Shown here: piece after piece, positions 1 through 12,333 of the stretch
Layout of the letters: each line of letters begins with the position of its first letter
How positions within the stretch are numbered: position 1 is the first letter of the stretch
Source: Coprinus comatus
Lineage: Eukaryota > Basidiomycota > Agaricomycetes > Agaricales > Agaricaceae
NCBI GenBank assembly: GCA_034638255.1
Contig: JAWPGT010000017.1
Location: 62,001-126,000 of the forward strand
Reading direction: 5' to 3'
DNA length: 64,000 nucleotides
Notes under the pieces: model-generated
What the model was told of the DNA's origin: nothing
Database searches by the model: none
Seen by the model: the letters and a program-made list of their open reading frames with translations, nothing else
Translations under genes and position numbers: made by a program

Positions 1-1452
1 GCGATCGGCCAAGCGTCAATGGTATACATTGATCCACTGCCCTGAGTACAATCAAGTTGATATAACTGGGGAGAAGACGTATCGTACATGTCCTTGAGTT
101 CTCAACGATTAGATGGACCGATATAGATCATCCCCCATTTATCCTTCCGGTATGCTCCCACTCCGTTTATTACTGGAAAGCCCGCCCCGACGGAATATAC
201 ACGTTTTAAGCAGTATGGCTTTACTTCCTCAAAATATCCGAGGGTCTGTTTCTATGAGCAGTGGATACGAGACATAAGTACTGGACAATTGTATACTGAT
301 TTTGATCTATACAGTTGGGTTTCTTATCACGGAACATATTTTTTGTGAATGTATATGGTAAATCTCGGATCAAAAACCGCTGACCCATATGATCCCTACT
401 TTCTCATGTTTTATGTTTTTCATACTGACGTAGAAAGCGTGAAGCTGTGTATTTTTCAAGTAGGCTGTGGCCATGATGTACTGTTTATAATTTACATTTT
501 CTAGTGTGATACATTGTGGCGGGTTTGTAAATTGAGCAGCTTGTGCAATCACTCTTATGTAGTATTTTCTTATCATCTATCAAATAGTATGAGCGAGACC
601 ACTACCCTATCCCCGGGAAGAACAATGGGGCAGTCAACAGGGATCGACCTCGATTCCTTTTACACAAGTTGAAATCCGAGGTTTAAAGAACGACATAATC
701 ATTACTAACTGTGGAAGCCGGAGTCCAACATTGTAAATCATCGGTGGGGCGGGAACAAATCTCTATCTTTGCAGGATTGATACATACCTTTCTTTATACG
801 CCGCTACAGTCTACTAAGAGCATCGTTTCTGTCATTTCTTGTCAAAGCGATGGAACGTGCTAGAGCTGTTGCTGCCCTGCCATCCATCATAGAATTAAAA
901 ACAATAATAAATTCCTCGGCAATCCATGCCGTCTAAATGCGCTATGCCCATATTTGGACCCGCTAGGCTGTCATACCGGGTGGCGGTGCTAATCAAGATC
1001 TGTCACACAGATTTCGATCCCATACTTCATATAGTATGGAATGATCTACGAAGGTAAACGCCGCAACGACACCTCTGTTAAGGACGAAGAAAAACATATC
1101 ATATGCACAAGAATAGCATCTTCTAGGGTAATATTGCGGTAAACAGCGGAAGCTCATATTAGAGCGATCACAATTTAAAACTTGACTATAGGCACCAATT
1201 TCCACATTGTCCGATGGGAAATAGCCATCGGAAGATCTGTCTTCGATGGCGCCGATGCGATGTATCGTGAACCTGGAGTGTTTATGCCCTCATCGTTGGA
1301 CAGCATCCAAGAAATCTCAAGATAGCTTGCCTATTCGAGTATAGAACCGAAATGAAGCGCTTACCCACGGGAATCTTCCGCAACCGTCATTTCTCGAAAA
1401 CCTGATATAAACACCTACCCCTAAAGTCCATGAGCTAACCACTCCCAAGCCC
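1..1452. other. Intergenic, no gene recognised
   Basis: I find no reading frame with convincing protein character, no splice-linked exons and no repeat structure here. The last few hundred bases are presumably the promoter and 5' leader of the TEA-domain gene that starts at 1453. Short open frames occur on both strands but have no recognisable composition or motifs. Confidence 0.6.
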
Positions 1453-3021
1453 ATGTACTCGTCCTCAACACTACTTGGTTACCAGCAAGGATCATCATCC
1501 ATGGCGTCCCCGCAATCGTCCCCGTCAACATCTGTTTCTGGTTTCAATTGTCCTTCGGTTCAAAACCCAAAGACCCAAGATGTACTTCAATCTATTGTCA
1601 AGGGTCGCAAAAGCTGGAAGACCTTGAGAGGAGGGGAGGTCGTCTGGCCACCCGAACTGGAAGCTGCTCTAATTGAAGGTAACTATCATTCTTGTGTATG
1701 CAAATGAACAACGCCCTGATGTGCAGTAATCAATAAGGACTTGAAAATTATACTCCGGATGACTCTAGAGAAACTCGTCTTCTTGGTCGCTTTCCGATGC
1801 GCAACCGCTTCATCTCTACATATATCTTCAACAAAACTGGAAAAATAAGAACCGCAAAGCAAGTCGGTAGCCGACTTCAACAACTGCGGGATACTTGTGG
1901 TGGCAGACAGCGTCAGTTCAATGCCTTATATTCCCCATTAAGGACAACATAAACTGACGCATTGTCTCCAACAGTGCTCAAGCTCCTGACACCTTACCGA
2001 CCCCCAAACCGCGCGGCGCGACAGAGTTCATTGTCTCTTCTCCAAGAAGAATTCTCGGTTGGGACCTCTTCGGTTCCCTGCGATAGCGACTCCAATTCGG
2101 ACGTTTCCACTCCTGCAACACCAACAGAAGCTCATGCTACGCTCCAAAGCCTCTTGTACAGGGGGGTCGGCGGTCTCGAGCGTGATGATGAGCCACGCAA
2201 CATCATTTACATTGATGTTCTGCCAAACTCAACGCCACTAACTCCAGAAGCTTTACGGGTTCCATCTATATCATCACCTCCAGGCTTCAATATCGTCCGG
2301 CCATCGCAGTATCCCCGCTACATTTGCAACATTGATCCAACCGTCACGCTCATTGCTCATTCGTCAATCTCTGCAAAGAGTCACTTCACAGTGAGATCCC
2401 GAGCAGGTGTCGTTCATTCAGAAACAACTTCAATGTCAGCTGTTGGAGCAGTTCCAAACGGAAAGGAAGGTGAAATGCTCTATACTACAAAATTGGTCCC
2501 CAACTTTTGGGCCGAACTATGTCGAAGTCCAGGTTAGTTGTTTATTGTTATTCCATGTTCGTTGTCTTAACATTTGAGCAGACCCCACTCAATTTACCAT
2601 CATTCAACGAGTTACCCAAGGTCCAGAGCACGATACCTCATTTCTGTTCTCCGCAACCTACAAGTTTACGTTGCCTTTTCAATCCGGCTCTGCGGCCCAG
2701 CAATCAGTACCCGACAGCTTTCCACTCATCGAACCAGCAATCCACAGCAGCCCTGCAATAGGATATGGCTTAGATGATCTGCTAACCCTGGAAACCGATG
2801 CTTTCAACGAGCTTCTCGTCTTTGATGACAAATCGATGAATGTCTACAACCTTGCTGGTGCATGTTATGATTGGAAAGTGAATTCCCCTGCAACTTCTAC
2901 ATCAAGCGAATCCTTCTCGGATGCACACGATAGCCTCATGTCACCGATATCCACGTCTTTCCCCGAAATTCCAAACATTGTTAGTAACTCCATTATCTCA
3001 TTCAGTTCATTCACTGACTGA
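1453..3021 (+). CDS. TEA/ATTS-domain transcription factor
   Basis: Four exons fit: 1453-1678, 1738-1911, 1975-2532 and 2582-3021. They sum to 1398 nt, a clean frame of 465 residues. After a Ser/Pro-rich N-terminus, residues about 50-135 form a TEA/ATTS DNA-binding domain. It begins KGRKSWKT, continues VVWPPELEAALIEGLENY, and contains GRFPMRNRFISTYI and TGKIRTAKQVGSRLQQL, the RN...KTG.R..KQV signature of the family (TEF-1, Tec1, abaA). The two introns that cut the domain (59 and 63 nt) have consensus ends. Family members bind MCAT-like sites and regulate development in fungi; the target genes here cannot be inferred. The rest is unconserved to my eye. The 3' end is uncertain: a good intron (donor at 2980, acceptor AG at 3030-3031) would instead end the protein at 3040. 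Confidence 0.88.
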
Positions 3022-3040
3022 TTTTTGACAGGCACTCTAA

Positions 3041-4127
3041 CTGTAAAAGTAATCATAGCCGAAAACAATGTATACCCGAATCTTTCTCTGTTGCTCTAAC
3101 TTAATTGTGAGTCTCCGCATCATAAATAATCGAAACCCTCAATTGATTGTTCTTCAACAGTTATTATATCATATTTCTTTCTCTCGTTGCTTTTTCTGTG
3201 CTCTCTCCATTTCGTTCCCTTTTCTCATCCGCGTCTGTTTCCGCTCTGAACGTCTTGCTATTTCCATTTCTCTCCCTTCCTGTCTCGTTTCATCATTCTT
3301 TCCATTGTACTTATTAGTTAACGCATAGGGTCTCCTTTCCTTTCCTATGTCTTCACATTGAGCTGTGTAGCATTCTCCAAAAAATCATTCCTAGAATACA
3401 ATGTCCAACTTGAATATTGAATATTTGAATCTAACTATTGTACTTACTATTGATACATACCCCCCAAATGATAATTCAACTCTTTTTTCTTTTGAGTTAT
3501 CGGAGATATCGATCAGAAATTCCTATCATACCAAAGCTGTACCAAAGCTCTCATCACTCCGTACTTATTCACAAACGACCCTTTCACTTTTTCGGCTTTT
3601 CCCTTTAATGGAACTCAAGTAAGGCCAGAGCTAAGGTCATGCATTGTTCGATGAATTGAACCAAGGTGTTATGTACACCACACCCAACATGTACCACAGG
3701 TAAAATATCGAAGGTCGCCGGTGGAACTCTTACAACAGTATTACGATACCGGTATCGGAAGACGGCCAGAGTCCTAGCCCGCAGATGACTTCATAGAGGA
3801 GCTTTGAATTAGCTTCATTCTTCGTTCTTTCCGGGAGAATCGCATGAAAGAGTTCAAATTCGAGATAAATTTCGTTAGGTTCCCCACCGAGTTTACTACT
3901 GTGGCTTATGATAATGATGAACTTATGAGCTTAACGTCTATATTTCTTCCAAACTCTATCAGGTTTCTATTCTTTAAGCCTCTTTTACGAAATTCGGTGG
4001 ACTCGGCAGGCAAAGTCATAATCAGTTATCCCAGTTCACTTATGAAACAGGGGGGGCTTTCAATTGTACTATATTGTCTCCACAAATATCAAAGGTCGTC
4101 AAATTGAGTCATAAATAGTCATATAGA
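3041..4127. other. Intergenic between convergent genes
   Basis: This stretch lies between the TEA-domain gene (+) and the ceramidase gene (-), so it must hold two 3' ends. It is T-rich at 3100-3400. The open frames on + (3068-3328, 3401-3622, 3844-4107) have no recognisable domains and I do not call them genes. Confidence 0.5.
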
Positions 4128-7100
4128 TCAAGCAATAGTAAATGCACCAGAAGTTCCAGTGAATGCAGAAATGGATCCAATGAGAGGTTTGCTGTCTCCA
4201 AAGTATCTGATACGGTAAGTTCCGGCTGGTAGAAGGAGATATTGAACATGTCATTACTTTCAGTCAACCATAACGAATGAGAGTAGGTACGTACCAGGTG
4301 TTCCGCTTTCGATCGTCCTGGACTCATCTGTTAGTAATATGTCTATGTAGTTCAGACTATTGAGAATTACCAGGTGATATCAACTGTGCTTGTGCCAGTA
4401 ATCTAAAATGGTGTGGTGTTAAGTTATGGTATGTTTTATTAGACTGAAAGGTAACTCATAGAAACGTACTGTATTGGTCCTATTCCAACGATAGATAGTG
4501 GAAGGGTGAGAATCAGTGCGTACTGTCCTCCACTGATTTCCAGAAGTAAGTTGTTCAACACTAAGGAAAGTTCCATCTAGACGCAAATTATTCTAGGGTA
4601 AAGCCACAAGTATTAGCCCCATGTCAATTTGAGAATGATTCCACGAGTCCAAACTTACTCGAGGGTTGGCACCGACAAATTGCACCTTTACGGTTTCACC
4701 AGCCCGATATGTCGGGTTCACATCTGCCAAAACACGGCCGAAGCCTTTTCCTCCTGAGGAATCAAAAACGACACCAGTCTTGAGAGAAATTTTAGTAAAA
4801 TCCAGTACGTCAAAAAGAAGAAATATTATACCTGTAAGGAGATGGCTTTGGAGATTTGTTCGACAGGAGCTTCGTCAGTTTCGGGCTTGCCAGAAGCATT
4901 ATCTGCTAAGAATGGCACCATGCTTGAATACTTGTCGATATAGGAATCCAGTGTCCCTTCAATAACATCGTGTTGGCGTTGAAACAGTTTTCACTTCCAT
5001 GCAGAAGTCAATCAGGAACTTACATTTTCCAAAAATAGTACTAGCGCCCTCGTAGCGCTGAACGGCATACTCCTCTGGGGTAGTGACATAGTGCGCGTAG
5101 GTATTTGCAGGGCCCGCAATAACGACGTAGGCGTTCGCACCGAGGACGCCAGAAGAAATGAGTTTAGCTCGGAGGGCTTCTCTGATGGCAAAGAAGCACA
5201 AGCCATGATCATGCCGTTAACACAAAAGAGTGATGTAGAATATCCCATTTGTTCATGGGAACATTAAAAGAGATAGTGGAAGAATCGAAGTGATTTTCAG
5301 CATAGGAATTCATCCAAATGGGAAAGTGGATCAGACCTCATTCTTCTCCCAGCCATGGTAGTCATTTCACCTGATCATATATCAATAAGTACAAGCGTAT
5401 GAACAGCCTCGATGGCTTGATTATGATAACAGACCTGGGATAATCAGCATCACTGTACGCATCAATCAAAATTAGTTGTACCACTCAATCAACGATCATC
5501 TGTTTTCCGAAGACAGTGAAGATGCTTAACAATTTAGTACGCACCGAAGTTACCAACCCGAAGCATCTGGACATCCACTGTGCTAGCCGACCATTCATAC
5601 GGAGAGTGTGCGAAACCCTATATCAGATGATATTTAGAAGAAAGTATTCCGGAGAAGTTCTTTAGCATCTGTTTATCCGAGGTGGTCTAAAGACAACATA
5701 CGGTATTCAATAAGATAGGTTTAGGGCTCTGACATGCCTTCTGAGCATCATTGGGCTGGGGAGTTATAATACCTATCACCGTTCTCAGCCTATGGTTGCT
5801 AGAGACCAGCATTGGATTCACCTTTAACTATCTCCCAGAAAGGATTTCTAGTGCACAGTTAATGTGCTTTAGCTTGGATTGTTCCTGTCGATCGAATGGC
5901 TAGTGCGTACTGTGAAGTAGAGTTATCGCCTTGAACAAAGTCAAACGCTCCTGGGCCGTCGCTTAGAATTGAAGAAATTATTAGTACAGTACTAGAAGAA
6001 ACAACGATGGAGAACATACGTAGTTCCACCAGCAAATGAAAAGCCTGAATAGAAAATGTCAAGTGATTGGCTTATTCAGTAGAAATAAAAATATATACAT
6101 ACCCATTGCAGCAGGACAAGTTGACACAGTTGTTCCATTCGGAAGTGTGAAACTGTGAGAAGCCCTAAAATCCCAAGTCAGATTTGATTTGAGTTACATA
6201 AGAACTGGGGTTAAAATGAAGGCGCTTACATATTCACGTAAGCATGAACACTTTTGACTGCTCCTGTTACAGGTGAAAGGGAGCCATCCATGATTTTCTT
6301 AGCACCCTGGAACTGCAAATCGCCAATAATGCGATTACTCTCGAAGTCAGAGATACGGAAGCCAGGACCGCTAATTCCGAAACGTAAATGACATAAATCA
6401 CTCCATATTGCTATTGATCGGACTCAGGCTCACCGTCCATGACAGTCTTGAGATGTTCCACCACAAGTAGAGCTCTCAGCTTCGCAGGGTTGACCGTCGT
6501 ATTCCTTTCCAGGACTTTCACAGAATGCTCCGAGGCTGCCAAGCATAAAATGTCAATAAAACATTCCACATATCCTTCTGGCAATCAAATATACTAACGT
6601 ATTTGGGCTGGTATCACCAACATTTGCTATTTCAATGTTCATAATCTTTGTCAATGCTTGAGAGAAATAAAGAAAAAGGCTAGAACTCACATTGAGTGAA
6701 GCCTGCAACGAAACTTGTGTTTCCGGGAGCGGCGTTTGGTTCGACAAACGCTAGAGAGTATAAAAAAATTAGACCAGAACAATCTCACTCGAATACAGAT
6801 GTTATGATTACCTTCATAAAGATATGCCGCCATACCCTTGTTGTCGGTACTCACTAAAGTATTGTTCTGTCATTTAAAATATACGTCATGTCAGCCAATC
6901 TAGTGAGAAAAAGATAACAATATATTGGATCCATACGTTGTAGAGACTAGTTCCGTGAACAGCAAAGAAACTTAAGAACCCGCGAGCATTTCCATTATTA
7001 TCATCGAATCGCAACAAAGTCATATCTTTATCTTGATCAAACTGATAGCGTGCTCGTTCAGAGGCAGGATTATTAAGATATGCGGTAGGAGAACGATTGA

Positions 7101-8149
7101 TGTTTCCATTCAAGATAGTTGTATTCCCCACTTTCAAGCTACCAGGAGCAAGGTTTGCATGAGCACGTTGTACGGAACGAACGGTCCCGGAAATAATTGC
7201 ATCGGCGGTTTGTTTGACATAACCCAGGGAAGTAACTTGAGGAAGAAGGTTCTCGAGATATCCGCCCACACCGGCATGTTGATGGGTCCCCACGAATGCA
7301 ATATTATCGTTGGTGTAAATGCCAGGGAATTGGCTCGACAGTTGGGAAACGATCGATCTTCGAACACCTGTATCACCCATTGCGATATCTATGGGCAATA
7401 TAGAAGTCAGTCATTGTTATTTCCGGTTAAAATCAAGCGCAGAAAGAGTGGCGAAGCCCCCGACGGTGCTTCTTAACGGGGGTAAGAGAGAAGCAATAAT
7501 TCAAAGACTGCATTTTTTTTCCACGAAATGAATGGCGAAGACTCGAAGGATATAATTCTTTTAGCTCAAGATAGATTAGAAACATACCAGCATTGATGAA
7601 GACGATTCTATTCTCAGGCTTCGAAGCGTCAGCTACGATGAAGGCCCGACTGCGTTCTCTCATGTGAAGGCCAGTATCTGTCTGTGATAGCGATGCATAA
7701 CCCTAAACCACCATGAGAAAAAACAAAGAGAGGACAGCAAGAAGTGAACTAAATCCGATACCATCATGTTGGTTTCCACAACGGGACTGTATAGAGAAGG
7801 TAGCCCCGATGATCAGCCTAACCAGCCTCGAACCAAAACCCATTTGTTTCTGGAATGCTTACCCAGTAATATCCGCGATTCCTATAATAAAAAGCCAATG
7901 TGCAAAGCAGCCGTCAACATACTACTAACCCCAGGTATGTATAAGATGGATCATATATACTGACCTAAGCCAAGCAGATATTGCGCATTCGCGCCTTGTA
8001 TTCCCTCCAACCAATCCATTTGGAAGCAAAGAGGACGAAGCTAAGATCGCAGTAAGGTAGAAGAATGCGCTTGCCATCATGTTATAAAACCCTTGAAGAC
8101 AATTCCAAAGGTCTAGGGGCAACGCGCTATGGTAAGTAAGTAGGGGCAT
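4128..8149 (-). CDS. Neutral (non-lysosomal) ceramidase, secreted
   Basis: The gene has many short exons, read from about 8149 down to a TGA at 4128-4130. Neutral ceramidases hydrolyse ceramide to sphingosine and fatty acid and are secreted or on the cell surface. Landmarks in order are AQYLLGLGIADITG near the N-terminus; GPVVETNMMGYAS; DIAMGDTGVRR; GTHQHAGVGGY with ENLLPQ (the active-site loop); HGTSLYNNNTLVSTDNKG; SNVGDTSPNT; GRGPGFRISDFES; NPFWEIVKG; SPYEWSASTVDVQ; GANAYVVIAGPANTY; EGTLDSYIDKY; and an immunoglobulin-like C-terminal domain ending GAFTIA. This order and the approximate length match the family. Two oddities stand out. The codon at 7273-7275, where bacterial and animal enzymes have the nucleophilic serine (THTHSGPGG), is Ala. 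And the likely signal peptide (MASAFFYLTAILASSS) is one base out of frame with EGIQGANAQYLL, so the 5' end near 8000-8070 needs an indel or an unseen intron. Confidence 0.88.
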
Positions 8150-8727
8150 TGTTTGAATGGATCGCAGCTTTTAAACAGAGTTGGCTGTTGTCGTTCAATT
8201 GCTAGCCATGTGCAAAATCACCCCTGAATCCTAATAGAAGAAAGTGTGAACAAGGGAGAGACGTAGGCAAGCTCGACTAAACCACATGTTCCCATCACAA
8301 GGGCGTGTCATTTGCCCACGGTTCTTGTTGTGATCGTGGTTCCGGTGAGAGTTGTTCAATGGAGAGACTTCTTTCGAAGAATACGAGAGTACTGTGATTT
8401 TTAATTTCAAGTATTTCTCTATGTGAAAACGCGGATCAAGATCTCAGCGACGTACACATGTCTTATATTTTACTACACACACCTGATAAAATAACCCCGA
8501 GCGTAATTCGAGGTACATCAGCTGAGCAAGCCAAAAATAAATACTCCATCTGTGAGAATCAGAACTCATGATGATATCAAGAGTTGATGTGAACCTGCCA
8601 GTAATATATTCTACACCGCAAGTGCTCACAAGGAACACTTCAATATATGTATTGTCCATTTCCCTACATACTACAAAAGGCAATGACGATCAACAAAGAA
8701 CCGAACTTTTTATGACTACATATTCAT
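8150..8727. other. Intergenic, ceramidase promoter side
   Basis: This gap separates the F-box gene 3' end from the ceramidase start; both genes are on the minus strand. It should therefore hold the ceramidase promoter. I see no conserved element and no gene. Confidence 0.5.
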
Positions 8728-10456
8728 TCACGAAATTGTCAAAGGAGCTATTCCTAACATTTGGACAGGCCGTCGTCGAAAGATACACGATGCTGAATGC
8801 CTTGTGACTGCGAACAGGCTATCCCTAGAATCCACCCCATGACTACCACTAGCAGAAAAATCAAGTTGAACAGATGGAGAAGAAGAAAAGTCGTATTTAA
8901 CAAAAATAAGATTCGCAGTACGCCCCCTCTTCGCTAACATGGTCCTACACTCAATCATATTGCGTATCCGATATACAAATTCAGGTTTAGCCTGTCCTTC
9001 AAATGATAGGGATTGGAGTTTCACGAGAAAAGGCAGCAGATTGACTGCATCTGTCGAGCTAAGATAATCGAGAACTTTTCCGTGGGTTGTGTAGGAACAT
9101 GCAATGTGAGTGAAGACACAGAAGTTGCTTCTCTGAGTTCTTCTAAAAGCTCATTGGGTTTGATATTGTCGCATTTGATTTCTAAATTTACCAAAGAAGG
9201 TGTGCGGGACAGGAAATGTCCGAATACATAGTGATCCCATTCCCTCTCGTTACCAATTGATGTGACACGAGGGATTTGAGATTCGTAACGAACAAATTGT
9301 CGAAAAACCGTCCGAGTCCCTTTTGCGTATTATCGCGCAGAGGTTCCGCAATTACGGTCAGTCCCCGTAACTGAGAGTGGTGTACTGTGGGAAGACCGAT
9401 CCAAGGATCACATGCTCCGATGTGAAAAATGCATTCTTGCACATTTGGAAGCATTTCGAGAGTCGTAAGACAAGAGTGGATCGATGCGGGGGTATGTTTA
9501 TGAAGACCGAATTCAAGATGCGTGATCTGGGTCATCGGGACACGGATCACTAAAGGGGTTGCAGTGAAGTCGAGCGTCATGCTGTGTAAGGAAGGCGCGT
9601 CTTCAAATATATTAACAGTGAAGTCATGGGATATTGTGCCCCGGGAGGTACTGACGGTGAGATGTTGAAGCGACGGTAATTCATGACGTACAAGAGCGAA
9701 AGCAGACCAGGATAACTGAGAGGGTGGTACCATCAGATAAAGAGACCTCCAACGGCAAGAGGAGGAACAAAGAATATGTAGCCCTTCATCGTCGCTCCAA
9801 TCCAGAGCTGGGTATATTTTGGGATGAGAGGTCGGCTGTTCGACTACCGCGATCGTCAAAGGGAGTCCACCTGATCGGTGGAGCCAGGCATTAATTAGAG
9901 CATGCTGGGATGCATTATGGCCTGAGTAGGTGACTCTTAGTGTGGTCCATAACTGAGGTGTAGCGAGTGCAATTGTACGCCAAGCACTGCATATCTGAGT
10001 TAATACCAATGGCCCCTCTTTCGGATCAAAACTATCTTCGACCTCCATGAAACGACGACGACGTGCTCCTCGAGGACAGTGTTTGAAAATCTCGCTCCAT
10101 ATTTCTGGATAAATTCGCCTCGCTGGTGTCAGGAAAGCTCGATGTACGTCCGTAAACTCTTTCAACGCTTGTCGTTCTCCCCTCAGCTTGCTCAACACAC
10201 TACTCACATGACGAATGTCCTCCTCCAAGCGTTGCAAGTCAGTAGAAGCAGCATCGACGGCATTGCGTATTAAATGTTCTTGTGTCTCTGTTGGTATTGC
10301 ATTCGAACCGAGTAATTCAGGAATTGGAGAAGGTGGCGTAGAGGTTCTTCCTGCGAGTGTGTATCCACAATGCTGACAGATTGAGTTGGAAGTGTCCACG
10401 AAGTTGCAATGTGTAGGATATACGCCGTGGTGCTGATGATAAGGATACGTGTTCAT
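8728..10456 (-). CDS. F-box protein, frameshifted near its C-terminus
   Basis: A long first exon starts at ATG 10454-10456. The N-terminus has a C-x2-C motif (ICQHCGYTL), then a coiled-coil helix (residues about 66-102, rich in E, L, R), then an F-box-like segment with IYPEIWSEIFKHCP followed by LTQICSAWRTIALATPQLWTTL. This is the standard layout of the expanded Agaricomycete F-box family, whose members are thought to act as SCF ubiquitin-ligase substrate adaptors. The rest resembles degenerate leucine-rich repeats (SLTLHVP, HLEFGLH). An intron from about 9250 to 9183 joins SHQL to EIKCDNIKPNELL. In the second exon the frame breaks at an A4 run (9076-9079 on +): upstream reads HVPTQPTEK, and downstream VLDYLSSTDAVNLLPFLVKL continues one base out of frame, then runs to the stop at 8728. 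So it is either a recently broken gene or a one-base consensus error. Confidence 0.78.
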
Positions 10457-11758
10457 CGTTGTGTCTGTATTGTATTAGAATATGTTATGAGGGAGCCTAC
10501 GAGTTGTGCGCACCAGTAGAGAGTAATGCGATATGTGGTTGGAACCACTTGCGTGGAGCTTGTAATATATTGCGTTCATATTCATATCATTTTTGAATGG
10601 AGTATAGGGCCGAACAACGCCAAATGACAGGTACCGGGGAGAAGGAAAAGTGTATGGCCACAGGTCCATCACGGGACTAACAAACACCCGAGCTGCCCGA
10701 TAGAGCTCTTTGCAAATTGATCTACATTTAACCTGTCTGGAACTAAACCTTCCAATCTTTCTCGTCAGCTGCAAGGTGAAGTTGGAGTTAACCTACCTAT
10801 ACTTGATGTAGTCGTCAGCGGGCACCGTCTAGGTAGATGGTAGAAGAGTAAATATGAGGTTTCATTTTGTTGATTTTTTCTTTTGACCTAGACCAGATTT
10901 TGAGCGCAACGGTGCGCTATATTCTCCGCGATCGTTTGTCAACACTCAAGAACAATCCCAGTCGTTCTGATGTACACAGGTATTCTTTGCGGTAGCCTTC
11001 TAGCATGCAATAGATTCGGTGGGAGGTTAGAAGTTCCGATAGTAAATGCCGTTTCGACTGCGTGGTGTAAGATTGCGAGAGGAACCTTGATATATCATTA
11101 TTTGAACTTACAAAGACCGATAAACCATGTGTCGCATTTTTTTGGATATACCGTATCCCAGTGGTAGAAATCGTGGCCAGGTACTTGATATGACTTTCTA
11201 AGACAAAGCCGCAAGAAAACTCTATTTTTCAACGCGCCTAAACATCAATCGCCATTCAGTTATATGTCATCGAAGCGTTCAATGGAAAGACCAGTGTGTT
11301 AGACTTTGGCGCATTTGTTAACTCAATGTCAAACAGGCTGCGGTTGAACAGTTTAAATTCCTGTAAAGAGTATTCAATTCATACATCTTGTGCATTTGAT
11401 TATAATAGTACTAGCCTGAAGGTGGTTGGTTTGTGGTCGAAGGGATTTATTAGTCTTCAAGTTCCTACAGTTGAGCCATATGCTGTTGTCTCTTATGAGT
11501 AGGAATACGATTCTAGAGTGGGTCAACGGTCCATTCGGTGTCCCGCATATATATTGGCCAACGTTATAAAAACTACTGCATAGAAGCAACGTTAGGTTGA
11601 ACGCAGTGACGAAATACCGTTAACAGCCTTTTGAGCTATGATATTACTCACGGGCGGGCTATTTAACTCGTATAATAATAGCTAGACAATGTTATCCTCC
11701 AGCTGGGGAAGAGGGTTAAGAGTACAGGAAGAAAAAGCAGGAGAGTTTTGTTTTAGGT
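10457..11758. other. Intergenic, no gene recognised
   Basis: This gap upstream of the F-box gene has no convincing coding sequence on either strand. The open frames at 10475-10774 (-) and 11296-11502 (+) lack recognisable motifs. The proximal part should include the F-box promoter. Confidence 0.5.
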
Positions 11759-12049
11759 TTGTTTAAACCATACCCTGAAGGTTTGAAAAAGACTCGTCAC
11801 TGGATGACTGTCCAATCTTTGTCAGCACCTAAAAATCTGCCAACAGGTTTTCATGTCGATACTAAAACTCTTCAAGCTTTTCAAGTTATAAATCAACTTC
11901 AGAAGAAAAAACATCTTCCATTACCCTTAGGCCTATGTGTACTTTCCTGTCCTGGGCCGGGACAATGGATTGGTAGTACGTACTCTGGATGTGGTTACTT
12001 CCCAACAATGATAACCTCAAAAAGCACGGATATAATTGTTTTCGATTGA
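11759..12049 (+). other. Orphan open frame, possible exon or gene relic
   Basis: An open stretch of 96 codons is preceded by a T-rich tract ending in AG (11740-11756), like a 3' splice site, and begins with TTG rather than ATG. Composition looks protein-like (KPYPEGLKKTRHW, FHVDTKTLQAFQVINQL), but I recognise no family and can find no clear upstream exon with a start. It may be the last exon of an unrecognised gene or a decayed fragment. Confidence 0.25.
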
Positions 12050-12333
12050 GTCAGAATACGAGCTTGCAATGTAGTCAAACAGTGAGTATATAGATGGCCT
12101 TTAGTTATATATCTTACAAGTCTGTGTGTAATAAACAATAAACTTTGCTGTATAAGTGGATCGCGTGTTGGTGGGGTCCGTGTTGGCCGCGTGCCCGACG
12201 CATTCTATCGGAGTCGCTCAATGCACCGGGTGGCGGTGCTGATTGATGAACCTGAAATGGCTGTTTCCTGATTTGATTTACGTAGGTGTCGTAATGATGC
12301 GTCACAGCATCCAGTCATCCGCAGCGGCCTACC

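Noticed and set aside
977..993. ACCGGGTGGCGGTGCT occurs here and again near 12224-12239
   Set aside because: A single 16-base match in 64 kb is close to chance expectation, and the flanks do not align.
3068..3328. An 86-codon plus-strand frame with many Phe/Leu/Ser after the TEA gene
   Set aside because: T-rich 3' flank; hydrophobicity follows from base composition and no splice or motif supports it.
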